This document shows, one piece after another, positions 1 through 9,817 of a DNA stretch of 64,000 nt; within the stretch, counting starts at the first letter, position 1, and every line of letters begins with the position of its first letter. The notes beneath the pieces were generated by a model. The model was given only the letters and a program-made list of their open reading frames with translations. It ran no database searches and had not been told where the DNA came from. The DNA comes from Mesonia ostreae (lineage in GTDB: Bacteria > Bacteroidota > Bacteroidia > Flavobacteriales > Flavobacteriaceae). The position numbers and the translations under genes are program-made. The stretch spans positions 62,001-126,000 of the forward strand of contig NZ_JAVRBG010000010.1 of NCBI RefSeq assembly GCF_031845265.1, given 5' to 3'.

Positions 1-2167
1 TTGACACATCACGATCTCTAAACACATTAATACTACGTATGCTAATGGATTGCTTTTCATTGCTGCGTAAATCTTTATTTCTAAAACCAATGCTAAGATA
101 GGGGGAAACTTTGTGGTAGTATAAATCATTCGCATAAGAGAATCGCGTTCCACTTAGGCCAAACCGAACTCCGTATAATTCTTGATTTTGATATTGCTTG
201 GAATACGATATGGAAGCCGAGCCCAAAACAGCACCACTTTTAAAACCGTATTTTGGCGCAATTTTATAATTAAGGTTTCGTGCTAAAACAGTTTTGTTAT
301 ATAATTTTGGACCAATGGTAAAGCCATCGTAGAGGTTGTAATCAAACTCTGGGATAAGAAATAGTTGTTGGTAATAAGGGTCTTCAATATCTAAAAGCAG
401 CCTAAGTTGTATGGGTTTATCTAACCAAGTGGTTACTTTTTTATAATTGTCTCTTTGATTAAATTCAGGAATAACAGCTTCATAATTTAAAGCCAAACGT
501 TCTATATTTTTTGCAGAAATAGTCACTGTCTTTTCTTCTACAAATTGATCTACCCAAGTTTTGGAAACAATGTCTTTATCTTTAATTCCGTAAAGGGAAA
601 TAGGAATCTTTTTACCTGTTTTATTCTTAATGGTGACCCGCAAAGAATCCCCTTCTTTTTTTACCTTAGATATTTTAAAATCTATATGGATGTTGTTGCC
701 TACATATTCCTCAAAAAACCAATCGGTGTCTTTGTTTGTTTTGTTAGAAATAATTTTCTTAAAATTAGCAGTAGTTGTTGGCTTTAAACGATTTTGTGCG
801 TAAAAATCTTTAATTGATTTGTTAATGACTTCATCGTCTTGTAGGTAATCTTTTAAATAATTAAGCCCGACTCCAGCTTTGTAAGGGTTGGCAATATTTT
901 TATTGAATTTAATGAGGTTATCATTTTCCTCATTTAATGGCTGATTTAAGTTTACGCGCGCCATATTGAGATACAACAAAGGATAGCGGTCATTAAATTC
1001 TAAATCTGCCGCGTGAAACCATCTTATTCCCACAATCTCACTAAAAGAGCCTAATAATTTGGTGTTTTTATAAAACTGCTCCACATAATCCATTAAAAGA
1101 TACGTGATGATACCTTCATTGAGCCAACTTTCTTTTCTAGGATTGAGAATAAGCGTATTTTCTAAATAACTACGGGTGATGGTTTTTAGCAGCTTGATGT
1201 CGTATTGAAAACCATCTGGAAAAGGCCTTATAAAACTAGGCAGTTGATTTAGTCCATAAACTGGATTTGACAGATAATCCTCTTCAGAAATCATCAAATT
1301 ATCGTGCGGAAATTCTCCTAAACGATGATCTAAATAATGCGTAATTCTATCTATAATAAGCGCCTTCATTTCTGGTCTTAATCCGTCGTCCTCTACATTG
1401 GTAATGATATTAAGCTTATCGGTCTCAATGGTTTTAAAATTAGTGGTATTTATAATGTGAAGCTTGGTATCTACCTGATTATTTTCGCTAAAGCGGAATT
1501 GATTCGTGTGGGCTAGAATGTTTTCTCCTACTTTAGTAAAATCTGAAACCACGAGATATCCTTTCGGAATTTCTAAATTGAGATCAATATCATATGGATG
1601 TACATACAGGTCGTTAAGATCTTTATTGCTATAAAACTGCCATTCGCCATCTTGAAAAACCGAAGGTAGTATCAACCAATATCTTAGTTTAAGTCCGTTT
1701 TTGGCAGAACCGTATCGAGTAAACTTGTCTTTAGGTACTTTTATGCGGTATCGAAGTTTAATACTAACCTCTTCCTTAGGAAACAAAGGCTTATTTAATT
1801 CAATTTTTATAATGTCTGGATGCTGATCTGGCCGAGACCAATTCAGAATATCCTGATTATGTTTTGTGATAGAAAAAACTTGTGTATTACCTCTTTCATC
1901 GCCTTTTGCATAATGAAAATTACGTTGAAATTCTTCTTCGAAACGTTGTGCTAATGGAGTTTGTTTATCTCTAAAACTATTGGCCCAATCTGTTAAATAG
2001 ATCTCTTGTAAAATCTGCTTACTGGTATTTTTGTAGGTGATTTCTTGGCTAATCTGTATGATTCTATTTTCTATATCAACCTTGGCGTCTACGCGCATGG
2101 AAGATTGACCCGCGACAAGGAGACAAGAAATTACGAGTATAAAAAAGAGAGGAATGCGGTATTTCAA
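1..2167 (-). CDS. M1-peptidase-like protein with C-terminal beta-barrel, 3' end cut by window edge
   Basis: At least 722 codons are visible and the reading frame runs off the left edge. The start is inferred as TTG at 2165-2167, because an in-frame TAA lies two codons upstream and this is the only start that gives a signal peptide (hydrophobic run PLFFILVISCLLVAG) before the mature protein. Residues of about 25-420 resemble the gluzincin/M1 aminopeptidase fold, with a conserved SWLNEGIITYL segment near residue 346. The expected HEXXH zinc motif just before it reads KTITRSYLEN (about residues 328-337), so the zinc ligands are missing. From about residue 595 the sequence has alternating beta-strand character (FDYNLYDGFTIGPKLYN), like the surface-antigen barrels fused to such proteins in Flavobacteria. 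It is probably an outer-membrane or exported protein without peptidase activity. The function is unknown. Confidence 0.7.
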   Translation of the reverse strand, partial: MKYRIPLFFILVISCLLVAGQSSMRVDAKVDIENRIIQISQEITYKNTSKQILQEIYLTDWANSFRDKQTPLAQRFEEEFQRNFHYAKGDERGNTQVFSITKHNQDILNWSRPDQHPDIIKIELNKPLFPKEEVSIKLRYRIKVPKDKFTRYGSAKNGLKLRYWLILPSVFQDGEWQFYSNKDLNDLYVHPYDIDLNLEIPKGYLVVSDFTKVGENILAHTNQFRFSENNQVDTKLHIINTTNFKTIETDKLNIITNVEDDGLRPEMKALIIDRITHYLDHRLGEFPHDNLMISEEDYLSNPVYGLNQLPSFIRPFPDGFQYDIKLLKTITRSYLENTLILNPRKESWLNEGIITYLLMDYVEQFYKNTKLLGSFSEIVGIRWFHAADLEFNDRYPLLYLNMARVNLNQPLNEENDNLIKFNKNIANPYKAGVGLNYLKDYLQDDEVINKSIKDFYAQNRLKPTTTANFKKIISNKTNKDTDWFFEEYVGNNIHIDFKISKVKKEGDSLRVTIKNKTGKKIPISLYGIKDKDIVSKTWVDQFVEEKTVTISAKNIERLALNYEAVIPEFNQRDNYKKVTTWLDKPIQLRLLLDIEDPYYQQLFLIPEFDYNLYDGFTIGPKLYNKTVLARNLNYKIAPKYGFKSGAVLGSASISYSKQYQNQELYGVRFGLSGTRFSYANDLYYHKVSPYLSIGFRNKDLRSNEKQSISIRSINVFRDRDVS

Positions 2168-2261
2168 CCTTTATTGAATTTAATAGATTTACAAATTAAA
2201 AAAAAATGCTACTTAAAAGTATACTTCTAAGTAGCATAAATTATACCTAATTTTAAAATTT

Positions 2262-2960
2262 TTAGAAATTGGGGCTTAAATTAAACTGTTCGTAGAATTT
2301 ATCTAAAATATCAATCACTTCCTCTTCGGTATCTACCATCTGAACCAAGTCCATATCTTCTGCACTAATATTTTTAAAAGAATCTAATAACGTAGTTTGT
2401 ACCCACTCAAATAAACCTCCCCAAAACTCGGTTCCTACTAAGATAATAGGAAACTTATCAATCTTATGCGTTTGGATTAAAGTAATTGCTTCAAATAACT
2501 CATCTAAAGTTCCAAAACCCCCTGGCATTACTACAAAACCTTGAGAATACTTTACAAACATTACTTTTCTAACAAAAAAGTAATCAAAGTCGAAGCTTTT
2601 ATTTTTGTCAATATAAGGATTATCGTGTTGCTCAAAAGGCAGGTCTATGTTTAAACCTACTGAAACTCCGCCAGCATTATGAGCTCCTTTATTTCCGGCT
2701 TCCATAATTCCAGGACCACCTCCAGTAATCACTCCGTACCCGTGTTCTACAATCTTTTCAGCAATATTAGTAGCCAGTTTATAATATTTATGTTCTTTAT
2801 CTGTTCTAGCAGAACCAAAAATGGAAACACAAGGTCCAATTTCGCTCATACGTTCGTAGCCTTGTACAAACTCTGCCATAATTTTAAATAGTGCCCAACT
2901 GTCGTTGGTTTTAATCTCATTCCAGCTTTTGTTTCGCTGTTCAGTTCTCATAGTACTCAT
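2262..2960 (-). CDS. LOG-family (TIGR00730) Rossmann-fold nucleotide phosphoribohydrolase-like protein
   Basis: The 232-residue protein carries both family signatures: GGGPGIMEA at residues 80-88 and PGGFGTLDE at 146-154, with R131-K132 between them as in the active site of LOG proteins. Known members cleave nucleoside 5'-monophosphates (cytokinin riboside monophosphates, AMP) to free base and ribose 5-phosphate. The physiological substrate in bacteria is often unclear. The gene lies 22 bp downstream of the uvrA stop on the same strand, so it may be cotranscribed with uvrA. The N-terminal 30 residues are longer than in the minimal enzyme, which places it in the longer subgroup once misannotated as lysine decarboxylase. 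Confidence 0.88.
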   Translation of the reverse strand: MSTMRTEQRNKSWNEIKTNDSWALFKIMAEFVQGYERMSEIGPCVSIFGSARTDKEHKYYKLATNIAEKIVEHGYGVITGGGPGIMEAGNKGAHNAGGVSVGLNIDLPFEQHDNPYIDKNKSFDFDYFFVRKVMFVKYSQGFVVMPGGFGTLDELFEAITLIQTHKIDKFPIILVGTEFWGGLFEWVQTTLLDSFKNISAEDMDLVQMVDTEEEVIDILDKFYEQFNLSPNF

Positions 2961-2982
2961 AGTTCAAAAATTTACAAGACGG

Positions 2983-5814
2983 CTAATGTAGTTCTTTTCT
3001 TAAGAATTTTGCCGTATAACTTTTTTTATGCTTTATAATTTCTTCAGGAGTTCCTTGGGTTATTATTTTTCCTCCATTTTTTCCGCCTTCATAACCAATA
3101 TCTATAATATGGTCTGCGAGTTTAATCACATCCATATTGTGTTCAATAATAAGAACTGTATTTCCTTTATTGGCAAGCTTATTTAACACTTCCATCAAGA
3201 CGCGAATATCTTCAAAATGTAAACCTGTGGTAGGTTCATCTAAGATATAAAAAGTGTTCCCGGTATCGCGCTTAGATAATTCTGTAGCTAACTTTATACG
3301 CTGTGCTTCTCCGCCAGAAAGCGTTGTACTTTGCTGTCCCAGTGTAATATATCCCAAACCTACATCCTGAATGGTTTTTAGTTTGCGGTATATTTTAGGA
3401 ATTTGATCAAAGAAACCTGTAGCCTCATCAATCGTCATTTCTAACACATCACTAATCGATTTTCCTTTATATCTAATCTCTAGAGTTTCTCTGTTAAAAC
3501 GTTTTCCTTGACAAGTTTCACATTCTACATAAACATCTGGTAAGAAACTCATTTCAATTACGCGTAAACCACCGCCGCGGCAGGTCTCGCATCTTCCACC
3601 TTTTACATTAAAACTAAAACGACCGGGTTTATAACCTCTAATCATCGCCTCTGGGGTCTTGGCAAATAAAGATCTAATTTCTGTAAAAACGCCAGTATAT
3701 GTGGCAGGATTAGAACGCGGAGTTCTACCAATTGGCGATTGATTGATGTCTATTACCTTATCAATATGATCTAAACCTTTAATGCTTTTGTAAGGTTCTG
3801 GGACTTTTACACCATTAAAATAGTGTGCGTTCATAATGGGGTAGAGGGTGCTATTAATTAAAGTAGATTTTCCACTTCCCGAAACACCAGTTACCACGAT
3901 CATTTTTCCTAAAGGAAGCTTTACAGAAACGTTTTTTAAATTATTCCCTGTAGCTCCTTTTAATTCTATAAACTTTCCGTTTCCTTCTCTTCGTTTCTTC
4001 GGAACTTCAATTTCTTTGCTTCCGTTAAGGTAAGAAGCAGTAATAGTGTTGTGTTTTAAAATCTCTTTAGGCGTTCCTTCACTAATGATTTCTCCACCAA
4101 GTTTTCCAGCAAACGGGCCAATATCTATCACATAATCTGCGCGCTCAATCATATCTTTATCGTGCTCTACCACAATTACCGAATTTCCTACATCGCGCAA
4201 GGCTTCTAAAGAGTTGATGAGTTTTTCATTATCACGCTGGTGCAAACCAATACTGGGCTCATCTAAAATGTAAAGTACTCCCACTAACTGAGATCCAATT
4301 TGTGTTGCCAAGCGAATTCGTTGCGCTTCTCCGCCAGAAAGGGATTTAGAACCTCTATTTAAAGAAAGATACGTAAGACCTACATCTACCAAAAATTGCA
4401 ATCTCGTCTTGATTTCTTTAACAATCTCTTCGGCGATTTTCCATTGATTTTTAGTTAAATGCTTCGGAAGTTCTTCAAACCATTCGGCTAATTCTAGAAT
4501 GTCTTTTTGCGCTAATTCAGCAATATTATTTTCGTTTACTTTAAAGTAAAGCGATTCTTTTCTAAGACGTGTGCCTTCACATTGAGAGCAACTCACCTTA
4601 TCCATATAGGCTTTAGCCCAACGCTTTAGAGAAGCAGAATCATTGTGATTAAATGTACTTTCTATAAACTTAGCAACGCCTTCAAAATCTATTTTGTACG
4701 ATCTACCAACGCCTAACTGTTTTGAATTTACTTCAAATTTCTCTTTTCCTCCGTAAAGAATCATTTCTAAAGCTTCTTTAGGAATGTCTTTTATAGGATC
4801 TGAAAGTTTGAAATCAAAACGCTGCGCAATCAATTCTAACTGCTTAAAAGCCCAGTTCTTTTTTTGAGGTCCGTGCGGATCTAAACCACCCGCTTTAATA
4901 GACTTTTTATCGTCTGGAATAATCTTTTTGATATTCACCTCGTACAAAGACCCAATGCCGTTACACTTGGGGCAAGCGCCTTTTGGGGAGTTAAAAGAAA
5001 AATTATTGGGTTCTGGATTAGGGTAAGAAATTCCTGAAGTAGGACACATAAGCGTTCTACTAAAATACCTTCCTTCTTCTTTCCCGTGCTCTAAAACCAT
5101 CAAGACATCGTCTCCTTGGCTCATAGCCGTGTTAATACTTTCCGCTAATCGCTTATCTGTATTTTCTCCTTCTTCTATTTTAATGCGATCAATCACCACC
5201 TCCACATCGTGGGTTTTGTAACGATCTAGTTTCATTCCTTTTTCAATATCCCTAATCTTCCCATCGGTTCTTACTTTTACAAAACCTTGTTTGGCTACTT
5301 GCTCAAATAATTCTCTATAATGTCCTTTTCTAGACCGAACTACGGGTGCTAAAATATTGATACGCTTTCCTTCAAACTCTTCTTTAATCAGCGATTTGAT
5401 TTGCTCATCGCTATAGCTTACCATTTTCTCTCCTGTTTTATAACTATAAGCATCGCTGGCACGCGCGTATAACAAACGCAAGAAATCATAAATTTCTGTA
5501 ATGGTTCCTACGGTACTCCGGGGACTTTTACTGGTTGTCTTTTGCTCAATAGCAATCACAGGAGAAAGTCCATCGATTTTATCTACATCGGGACGTTCTA
5601 AACCGCCTAAAAATTGACGCGCATAGGCAGAAAAAGTTTCGATATACCTGCGTTGACCTTCGGCATAAATGGTATCAAATGCTAAAGAAGATTTTCCTGA
5701 GCCAGAAAGACCTGTAATCACCACCAATTGATTTCTTGGGATGTTAACATCGATGTTTTTTAGGTTGTGGACTCTTGCGCCTAAAACCTCTATATATTCT
5801 TCGAATTTTGGCAT
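2983..5814 (-). CDS. uvrA: Excinuclease ABC subunit A
   Basis: The 943-residue protein is full length. It is the damage-recognition ATPase of nucleotide excision repair, which dimerises, loads UvrB on damaged DNA and then leaves. Visible parts are the first Walker A (GLSGSGKSS, residues 35-43), a zinc module with CPTSG...CPKC, two ABC signatures LSGGEAQRIRLAT and LSGGEAQRIKLAT, a second Walker A (GVSGSGKST), and the C-terminal CETC...CETC zinc finger with its glycine-rich insertion. The start MPKFEEYIEVLGARVHNLKNI matches the usual N-terminus. A 227-bp AT-rich gap separates it from the divergent lipoprotein gene. Confidence 0.98.
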   Translation of the reverse strand: MPKFEEYIEVLGARVHNLKNIDVNIPRNQLVVITGLSGSGKSSLAFDTIYAEGQRRYIETFSAYARQFLGGLERPDVDKIDGLSPVIAIEQKTTSKSPRSTVGTITEIYDFLRLLYARASDAYSYKTGEKMVSYSDEQIKSLIKEEFEGKRINILAPVVRSRKGHYRELFEQVAKQGFVKVRTDGKIRDIEKGMKLDRYKTHDVEVVIDRIKIEEGENTDKRLAESINTAMSQGDDVLMVLEHGKEEGRYFSRTLMCPTSGISYPNPEPNNFSFNSPKGACPKCNGIGSLYEVNIKKIIPDDKKSIKAGGLDPHGPQKKNWAFKQLELIAQRFDFKLSDPIKDIPKEALEMILYGGKEKFEVNSKQLGVGRSYKIDFEGVAKFIESTFNHNDSASLKRWAKAYMDKVSCSQCEGTRLRKESLYFKVNENNIAELAQKDILELAEWFEELPKHLTKNQWKIAEEIVKEIKTRLQFLVDVGLTYLSLNRGSKSLSGGEAQRIRLATQIGSQLVGVLYILDEPSIGLHQRDNEKLINSLEALRDVGNSVIVVEHDKDMIERADYVIDIGPFAGKLGGEIISEGTPKEILKHNTITASYLNGSKEIEVPKKRREGNGKFIELKGATGNNLKNVSVKLPLGKMIVVTGVSGSGKSTLINSTLYPIMNAHYFNGVKVPEPYKSIKGLDHIDKVIDINQSPIGRTPRSNPATYTGVFTEIRSLFAKTPEAMIRGYKPGRFSFNVKGGRCETCRGGGLRVIEMSFLPDVYVECETCQGKRFNRETLEIRYKGKSISDVLEMTIDEATGFFDQIPKIYRKLKTIQDVGLGYITLGQQSTTLSGGEAQRIKLATELSKRDTGNTFYILDEPTTGLHFEDIRVLMEVLNKLANKGNTVLIIEHNMDVIKLADHIIDIGYEGGKNGGKIITQGTPEEIIKHKKSYTAKFLRKELH

Positions 5815-6041
5815 AATTTTTTACAAGGCACAAATTTACTCAAACTATTGAAATTGAGAAAGCACAGTTCACAAAGCTTTAATAAAATTTAGTTGTTTTT
5901 CACTTAGATTTTAGATCGCTAGCGCTTTTAGATTATAGAATTTAGGTTTTAGAATTTGTTTCGGAAGTAATTTTTTTAGCTATTTGCAAACATTTTGACG
6001 CATCCTTTTGAATAAAATCTCATCTTTTAAAAAACATAACA

Positions 6042-6575
6042 ATGAAAAAAAGCCTAATTTTTTTAGCTTCTATTATAATCTTGTTAGCGTGTGATACGGC
6101 ATCAATTGATTTAGACGATGAAAACTATATGTTTGATGGAAGAGGCGGAGTTAAATGTGAAGTAAATGGGGATTTGTTAAAACCATCTGTGGTCACTAGT
6201 CCAGGTGCACGATCGGTTTGGTTTAGTTTGGCTGACTATAATGATTTAAATCGTATGTCTCTTTCGTTTAGAAACAGAGGTAAATCACCAGATTTCATAT
6301 CTCAATTTATAACAATAGAAGTCACTGGTATTAGTACGGTTTCTTCAATGGTTGGTAATACTTATAATCTTAGTAATGAACCAAATCAAGGGGAATATAG
6401 TATTGATTCGGCTAGTTCTATCTACGAAACAAATAATCTTCATTTTGGAACCCTAGAAATTGTATATCATGACATTGATAATTTTATATTAGGAGGCACT
6501 TTTGAGTTTGATGCAGTAAATGAGAATGGAGAAATTGTAGAAATAAGAGAAGGGGAATTTGACTTAAAGTATTAA
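6042..6575 (+). CDS. Hypothetical lipoprotein (DUF6252-like)
   Basis: The 177-residue protein begins with a clear lipoprotein signal (MKKSLIFLASIIILLAC, lipid-modified Cys17) and then a short acidic linker. The remainder is predicted beta-rich: a VKCEVNGDLLKPS opening, then repeated strand-like segments ending in REGEFDLKY. This pattern resembles the DUF6252-type lipoproteins common in Bacteroidota, but the assignment is from overall look, not from a diagnostic motif. It stands alone between divergent uvrA and convergent acpH. Function is unknown; it is probably anchored to the inner or outer membrane facing the periplasm. Confidence 0.8.
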   Translation: MKKSLIFLASIIILLACDTASIDLDDENYMFDGRGGVKCEVNGDLLKPSVVTSPGARSVWFSLADYNDLNRMSLSFRNRGKSPDFISQFITIEVTGISTVSSMVGNTYNLSNEPNQGEYSIDSASSIYETNNLHFGTLEIVYHDIDNFILGGTFEFDAVNENGEIVEIREGEFDLKY

Positions 6576-6709
6576 AAAACGATTTGCAAACACCATGCAG
6601 AACTAATTTACTGGTTCTAGGCTACTTAAGGAAATTCTTGCGGATTTTTATTCGGGTTTTATTTGCTAAATTATGTGCTTAACCTCGCAAATAATTATAA
6701 ATAAAACTG

Positions 6710-7315
6710 TCATGATTTTTGATATAATTCATCAATCAGCGTTAATTCTTTCTTACTATACGCGATCAATTCCGTAAAGAAAAGGCTAAACTCGTGCTCT
6801 AATTCTTCGTAAAAAGTACGCAGTTCTACGATGGACTCATGTAGAGGAATATTATGTATAATGCGACGATTCATTTGGGTAAGAACCGTTTCAATTCCTT
6901 CTATAGACGCATAGCTCACCAACCAGTTTTGCGCTACCATATATGGGTAAAATCTTTGAACTGATTTGGGTAGAAGCTCAAAATGAATTTCTAGCAAATT
7001 ATAAAAGTGATCTACATATTCGGCTAAAGGAATTTGGGAGTAAGATGTCCAATTTTTAGCGAGAAAATGATCATAGAAAACATCCATGATCACACCATTG
7101 TAATGACCATATTTTGCGAAAAGGCGATGCGCACTTTTATAAACAATCGCATGCGCATCTGTAAAAGAGTCTATTTTACGATGCAATAAAATCCCTTTTT
7201 GCATTTCTAAGGGAAGACTTTTATATTTTTTTCCTTTAATAGGATCGGCAGCAAAATTGCCTATTTGCACTAAATCTCGATCTTGAGAAAGGTAGATGTG
7301 GGCTAAAAAATTCAT
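6710..7315 (-). CDS. acpH: Acyl carrier protein phosphodiesterase
   Basis: The 201-residue protein starts MNFLAHIYLS, typical of the AcpH/DUF479 family, which hydrolyses the phosphodiester linking 4'-phosphopantetheine to holo-ACP. The fold is a divergent HD domain. The family signatures present are GNFAADPIKGKKY near residue 19, HRKIDSFTDAH near 46-56 (metal-ligand His and Asp), and MDVFYDHFLAKNW near 78-90. The length matches family members of about 190-200 residues. The gene is divergent from glmM across a 93-bp gap. Confidence 0.9.
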   Translation of the reverse strand: MNFLAHIYLSQDRDLVQIGNFAADPIKGKKYKSLPLEMQKGILLHRKIDSFTDAHAIVYKSAHRLFAKYGHYNGVIMDVFYDHFLAKNWTSYSQIPLAEYVDHFYNLLEIHFELLPKSVQRFYPYMVAQNWLVSYASIEGIETVLTQMNRRIIHNIPLHESIVELRTFYEELEHEFSLFFTELIAYSKKELTLIDELYQKS

Positions 7316-7376
7316 TTTTCTAAAGTAAGCTTAATAATAAGTTTGAGCAAGATTTTTTACAGCATCTATTTGCGCT

Positions 7377-7384
7377 TATATTTG
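7377..7384 (+). promoter_or_regulatory. -7 promoter element of glmM (TATATTTG)
   Basis: TATATTTG matches the Bacteroidota -7 consensus TAnnTTTG and lies 24 bp before the glmM ATG. No well-spaced -33 TTTG is visible, so this rests on the -7 box and its position. Confidence 0.5.
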
Positions 7385-7408
7385 TACTTTAATTAAACGA
7401 AGCAATTT

Positions 7409-8797
7409 ATGACATTAATAAAATCAATTTCAGGAATTAGAGGAACCATTGGCGGAAACGTGGGCGATAATTTAACACCCGTAGACGCGGTAAAATTTGC
7501 TGCTGCTTATGGTTTTTGGATCAAACAGCAAACCAATAAGGAAGAATATAGAGTAGTGGTTGGTAGAGACGCTAGAATCTCTGGAGAAATGATTCAGCAA
7601 CTTGTGATGAATACTTTGGTAGGATTAGGAATACACGTTATAGATGTAGGACTTTCTACCACGCCAACCGTAGAAATGGCCGTGCCTATGGAGCATGCAG
7701 ACGGCGGAATTATTTTAACCGCAAGTCATAATCCAAAAGAATGGAACGCACTAAAACTCTTAGATCATAAAGGAGAATTTCTTAACGGAAAAGAAGGTGC
7801 AAAAATTCTTGAAATTGCTGAAGGGAATGATATCGCTTTCGCGGAAGTAGACGATTTGGGAAGAATTAGTGTGAATGATGCCTATATTGATTTGCATATT
7901 GAAGAGATTTTAGATTTAGATTTAGTGGATGCGGAAGCCATTAAAAAAGCGAAACTTAAAGTAGTAGTGGATGGCGTAAACTCTTCAGGAGGAATTGCGA
8001 TTCCTAGAATTTTGGAAGAATTAGGTGTTGAGGTAGTGAAGCTTTATTGTGAACCTACGGGAGAATTTCCGCATAACCCAGAACCTTTAAAGGAGCATTT
8101 GGGAGATATTTGCGAATTAGTCGTAAAAGAAAATGCAGACTTAGGCGTAGTGGTAGATCCAGATGTAGACCGTTTGGCTTTTATCGATGAAAAAGGAAAT
8201 ATGTTTGGCGAGGAATATACCCTAGTAGCTGTCGCAGATTATGTTTTAGGAAAAAAGGGTGGAAATACAGTAAGTAACCTTTCTTCGTCTAGAGCCTTAA
8301 GAGATATAACCGAAAAGCATGGAGGTTCTTACCAAGCCAGTGCCGTAGGAGAAGTGAATGTGGTGCAATTAATGAAAGATACCGATGCTATTATTGGCGG
8401 AGAAGGAAATGGCGGAATCATTTTTCCAGAGTTGCATTACGGGCGTGATAGTTTGGTAGGAGTCGCTTTGTTTCTTACCTATTTAGCAGAGAGAGAAATA
8501 AAAGTTTCTGAATTAAGAGCTACTTACCCTGCCTATTTTATGAGTAAAAATAAACTACAATTAACTCCGGAATTAGATGTGGACAATATCTTAGAAAAGA
8601 TGGCAGAGAAATATGCCAGCGAAGAGGTTTCTACGATTGACGGTGTTAAAATCGATTTTCCTGAAAATTGGGTTCACCTAAGAAAATCGAATACAGAACC
8701 GATCATAAGAATTTATACCGAAGCAAAATCACAAGAAGAAGCTACACAACTAGCCGATAAGATTATTGCAGAAATAAAAGAGATTGCAGGATTGTAA
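7409..8797 (+). CDS. glmM: Phosphoglucosamine mutase (alpha-D-phosphohexomutase family)
   Basis: The 462-residue enzyme should interconvert glucosamine-6-phosphate and glucosamine-1-phosphate for UDP-GlcNAc, peptidoglycan and lipid A synthesis. It has the phosphoserine loop TASHNPKEWNALKL (Ser106), the Mg-binding loop DPDVDRLAF, the sugar-binding GEGNGGI segment and the C-terminal phosphate loop RKSNTEPIIRIY. The start MTLIKSISGIRGT is the usual N-terminus. Its length is slightly above E. coli GlmM (445). In this superfamily GlmM and phosphomannomutase are hard to separate by motif; GlmM is the better call because no other copy is seen in the window. A strong terminator follows. Confidence 0.88.
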   Translation: MTLIKSISGIRGTIGGNVGDNLTPVDAVKFAAAYGFWIKQQTNKEEYRVVVGRDARISGEMIQQLVMNTLVGLGIHVIDVGLSTTPTVEMAVPMEHADGGIILTASHNPKEWNALKLLDHKGEFLNGKEGAKILEIAEGNDIAFAEVDDLGRISVNDAYIDLHIEEILDLDLVDAEAIKKAKLKVVVDGVNSSGGIAIPRILEELGVEVVKLYCEPTGEFPHNPEPLKEHLGDICELVVKENADLGVVVDPDVDRLAFIDEKGNMFGEEYTLVAVADYVLGKKGGNTVSNLSSSRALRDITEKHGGSYQASAVGEVNVVQLMKDTDAIIGGEGNGGIIFPELHYGRDSLVGVALFLTYLAEREIKVSELRATYPAYFMSKNKLQLTPELDVDNILEKMAEKYASEEVSTIDGVKIDFPENWVHLRKSNTEPIIRIYTEAKSQEEATQLADKIIAEIKEIAGL

Positions 8798-8821
8798 AAT
8801 CTTGGATACCCTTAAATGCTA

Positions 8822-8856
8822 AGCCCATCTTTCCTTCCGGAAGATGGGCTTTTTTT
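8822..8856 (+). terminator. Intrinsic terminator of glmM
   Basis: A 10-bp perfect stem (AGCCCATCTT at 8822-8831 with AAGATGGGCT at 8841-8850) is followed by a run of T ending at 8856. Confidence 0.92.
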
Positions 8857-8878
8857 ATAGTTGAAACACTAGACTGTT

Positions 8879-9760
8879 TTAAAAATCCTTCCTATTAAAC
8901 TTCCAACGTTTATGCGTCCAGAGGTAATATTCGGGTTGGTTTTTAATTTGTTTCTCTAGTTCTGTAAAAAAGATTTCGGTAATTTTAAAATCTTCATATT
9001 CTTTAGGATTTTCCGCTAAGGGAGAAAAAGTAGCTTCATAAAAGCCGCGTTTCACTTTCTCTACTTTTAAGTACATCACCGCAAAACCAAGTTTTTTAGC
9101 CATTGCTTCAGAACCTGTAAAAACCGGAGTTTCTACACCCATAAAGTTGCTCCAAACCTTTATTTTACTCTTTTTTGGGGACTGGTCTGAAATCATATAA
9201 TAACTTCCTTTTTGACCGTCTCTTTTATTACGAAGCATAGTTGGGATTGCCTCTCTACTATTAATAAGGGTGGTTCCTAAATTGGCACGAATATCTTTAA
9301 TTAATTTGTCAAAATATTCATTCTTTAGCTTCTTATAAATAGCATATCCTTTGTTATTTGTATCGTAATAATTAATGGCGGTTGCCCATTCGTAGCTGGC
9401 ATAATGACCGCACATAACGATAACTCCAGGAGAACTTTTTTCCAATCGTCGAAATTCATCTACATTTTTATAGACAAATCTCTTTTTAAGTTGTTTTTCA
9501 GAAATGCTTAAGGTTTTAATCATCTCTAAAAAGATATCGCACATATGATGATAAAAAGCTTTTTCTATATTTTTTAGTTCTTTATTTGTCTTGTTAGGAA
9601 AGCATAATTTTAGATTGCTTTTTACTACATCTTTGCGGTAACCAATAAGATAATACGCTAGAAAATAAAGAATGTCTGAAAGCAAATAAAACAAGGGAAA
9701 TGGCAAAATAGAAATAAGCCATAACAAAGGATAAAGAATATAATAGATAAACTTGCCCAT
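8879..9760 (-). CDS. LpxL/HtrB-family lipid A (or related) acyltransferase, copy 1
   Basis: The 293-residue protein belongs to the LpxL/LpxM lysophospholipid acyltransferase family, which adds secondary acyl chains to lipid A at the inner membrane. Features are an N-terminal hydrophobic anchor (YPLLWLISILPFPLFYLLSDILYF) and the catalytic HX4E motif HYASYE within CGHYASYEW. I chose ATG at 9760 over ATG at 9778. It aligns exactly with the start of the neighbouring paralog, and a TATATTTG -7 element at 9776-9783 would place the transcript start downstream of the longer ORF start. It is 57 bp downstream of its paralog. Substrate is not established; an acyltransferase acting on another lipid remains possible. 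Confidence 0.85.
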   Translation of the reverse strand: MGKFIYYILYPLLWLISILPFPLFYLLSDILYFLAYYLIGYRKDVVKSNLKLCFPNKTNKELKNIEKAFYHHMCDIFLEMIKTLSISEKQLKKRFVYKNVDEFRRLEKSSPGVIVMCGHYASYEWATAINYYDTNNKGYAIYKKLKNEYFDKLIKDIRANLGTTLINSREAIPTMLRNKRDGQKGSYYMISDQSPKKSKIKVWSNFMGVETPVFTGSEAMAKKLGFAVMYLKVEKVKRGFYEATFSPLAENPKEYEDFKITEIFFTELEKQIKNQPEYYLWTHKRWKFNRKDF

Positions 9761-9775
9761 GAAGTTGAATATGCG

Positions 9776-9783
9776 CAAATATA
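9776..9783 (-). promoter_or_regulatory. -7 promoter element (TATATTTG) of the first acyltransferase gene
   Basis: Minus-strand TATATTTG matches TAnnTTTG, and the expected transcript start near 9769 is 9 nt before the chosen ATG at 9760. No -33 element at the usual spacing is visible. Confidence 0.45.
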
Positions 9784-9817
9784 AAATTAAAATCCAATTC
9801 CACGTTTTTTGCTAAAA

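Noticed and set aside
545..787. An 80-codon plus-strand open frame
   Set aside because: It lies inside the M1-like gene on the opposite strand, whose frame is continuous and conserved in pattern.
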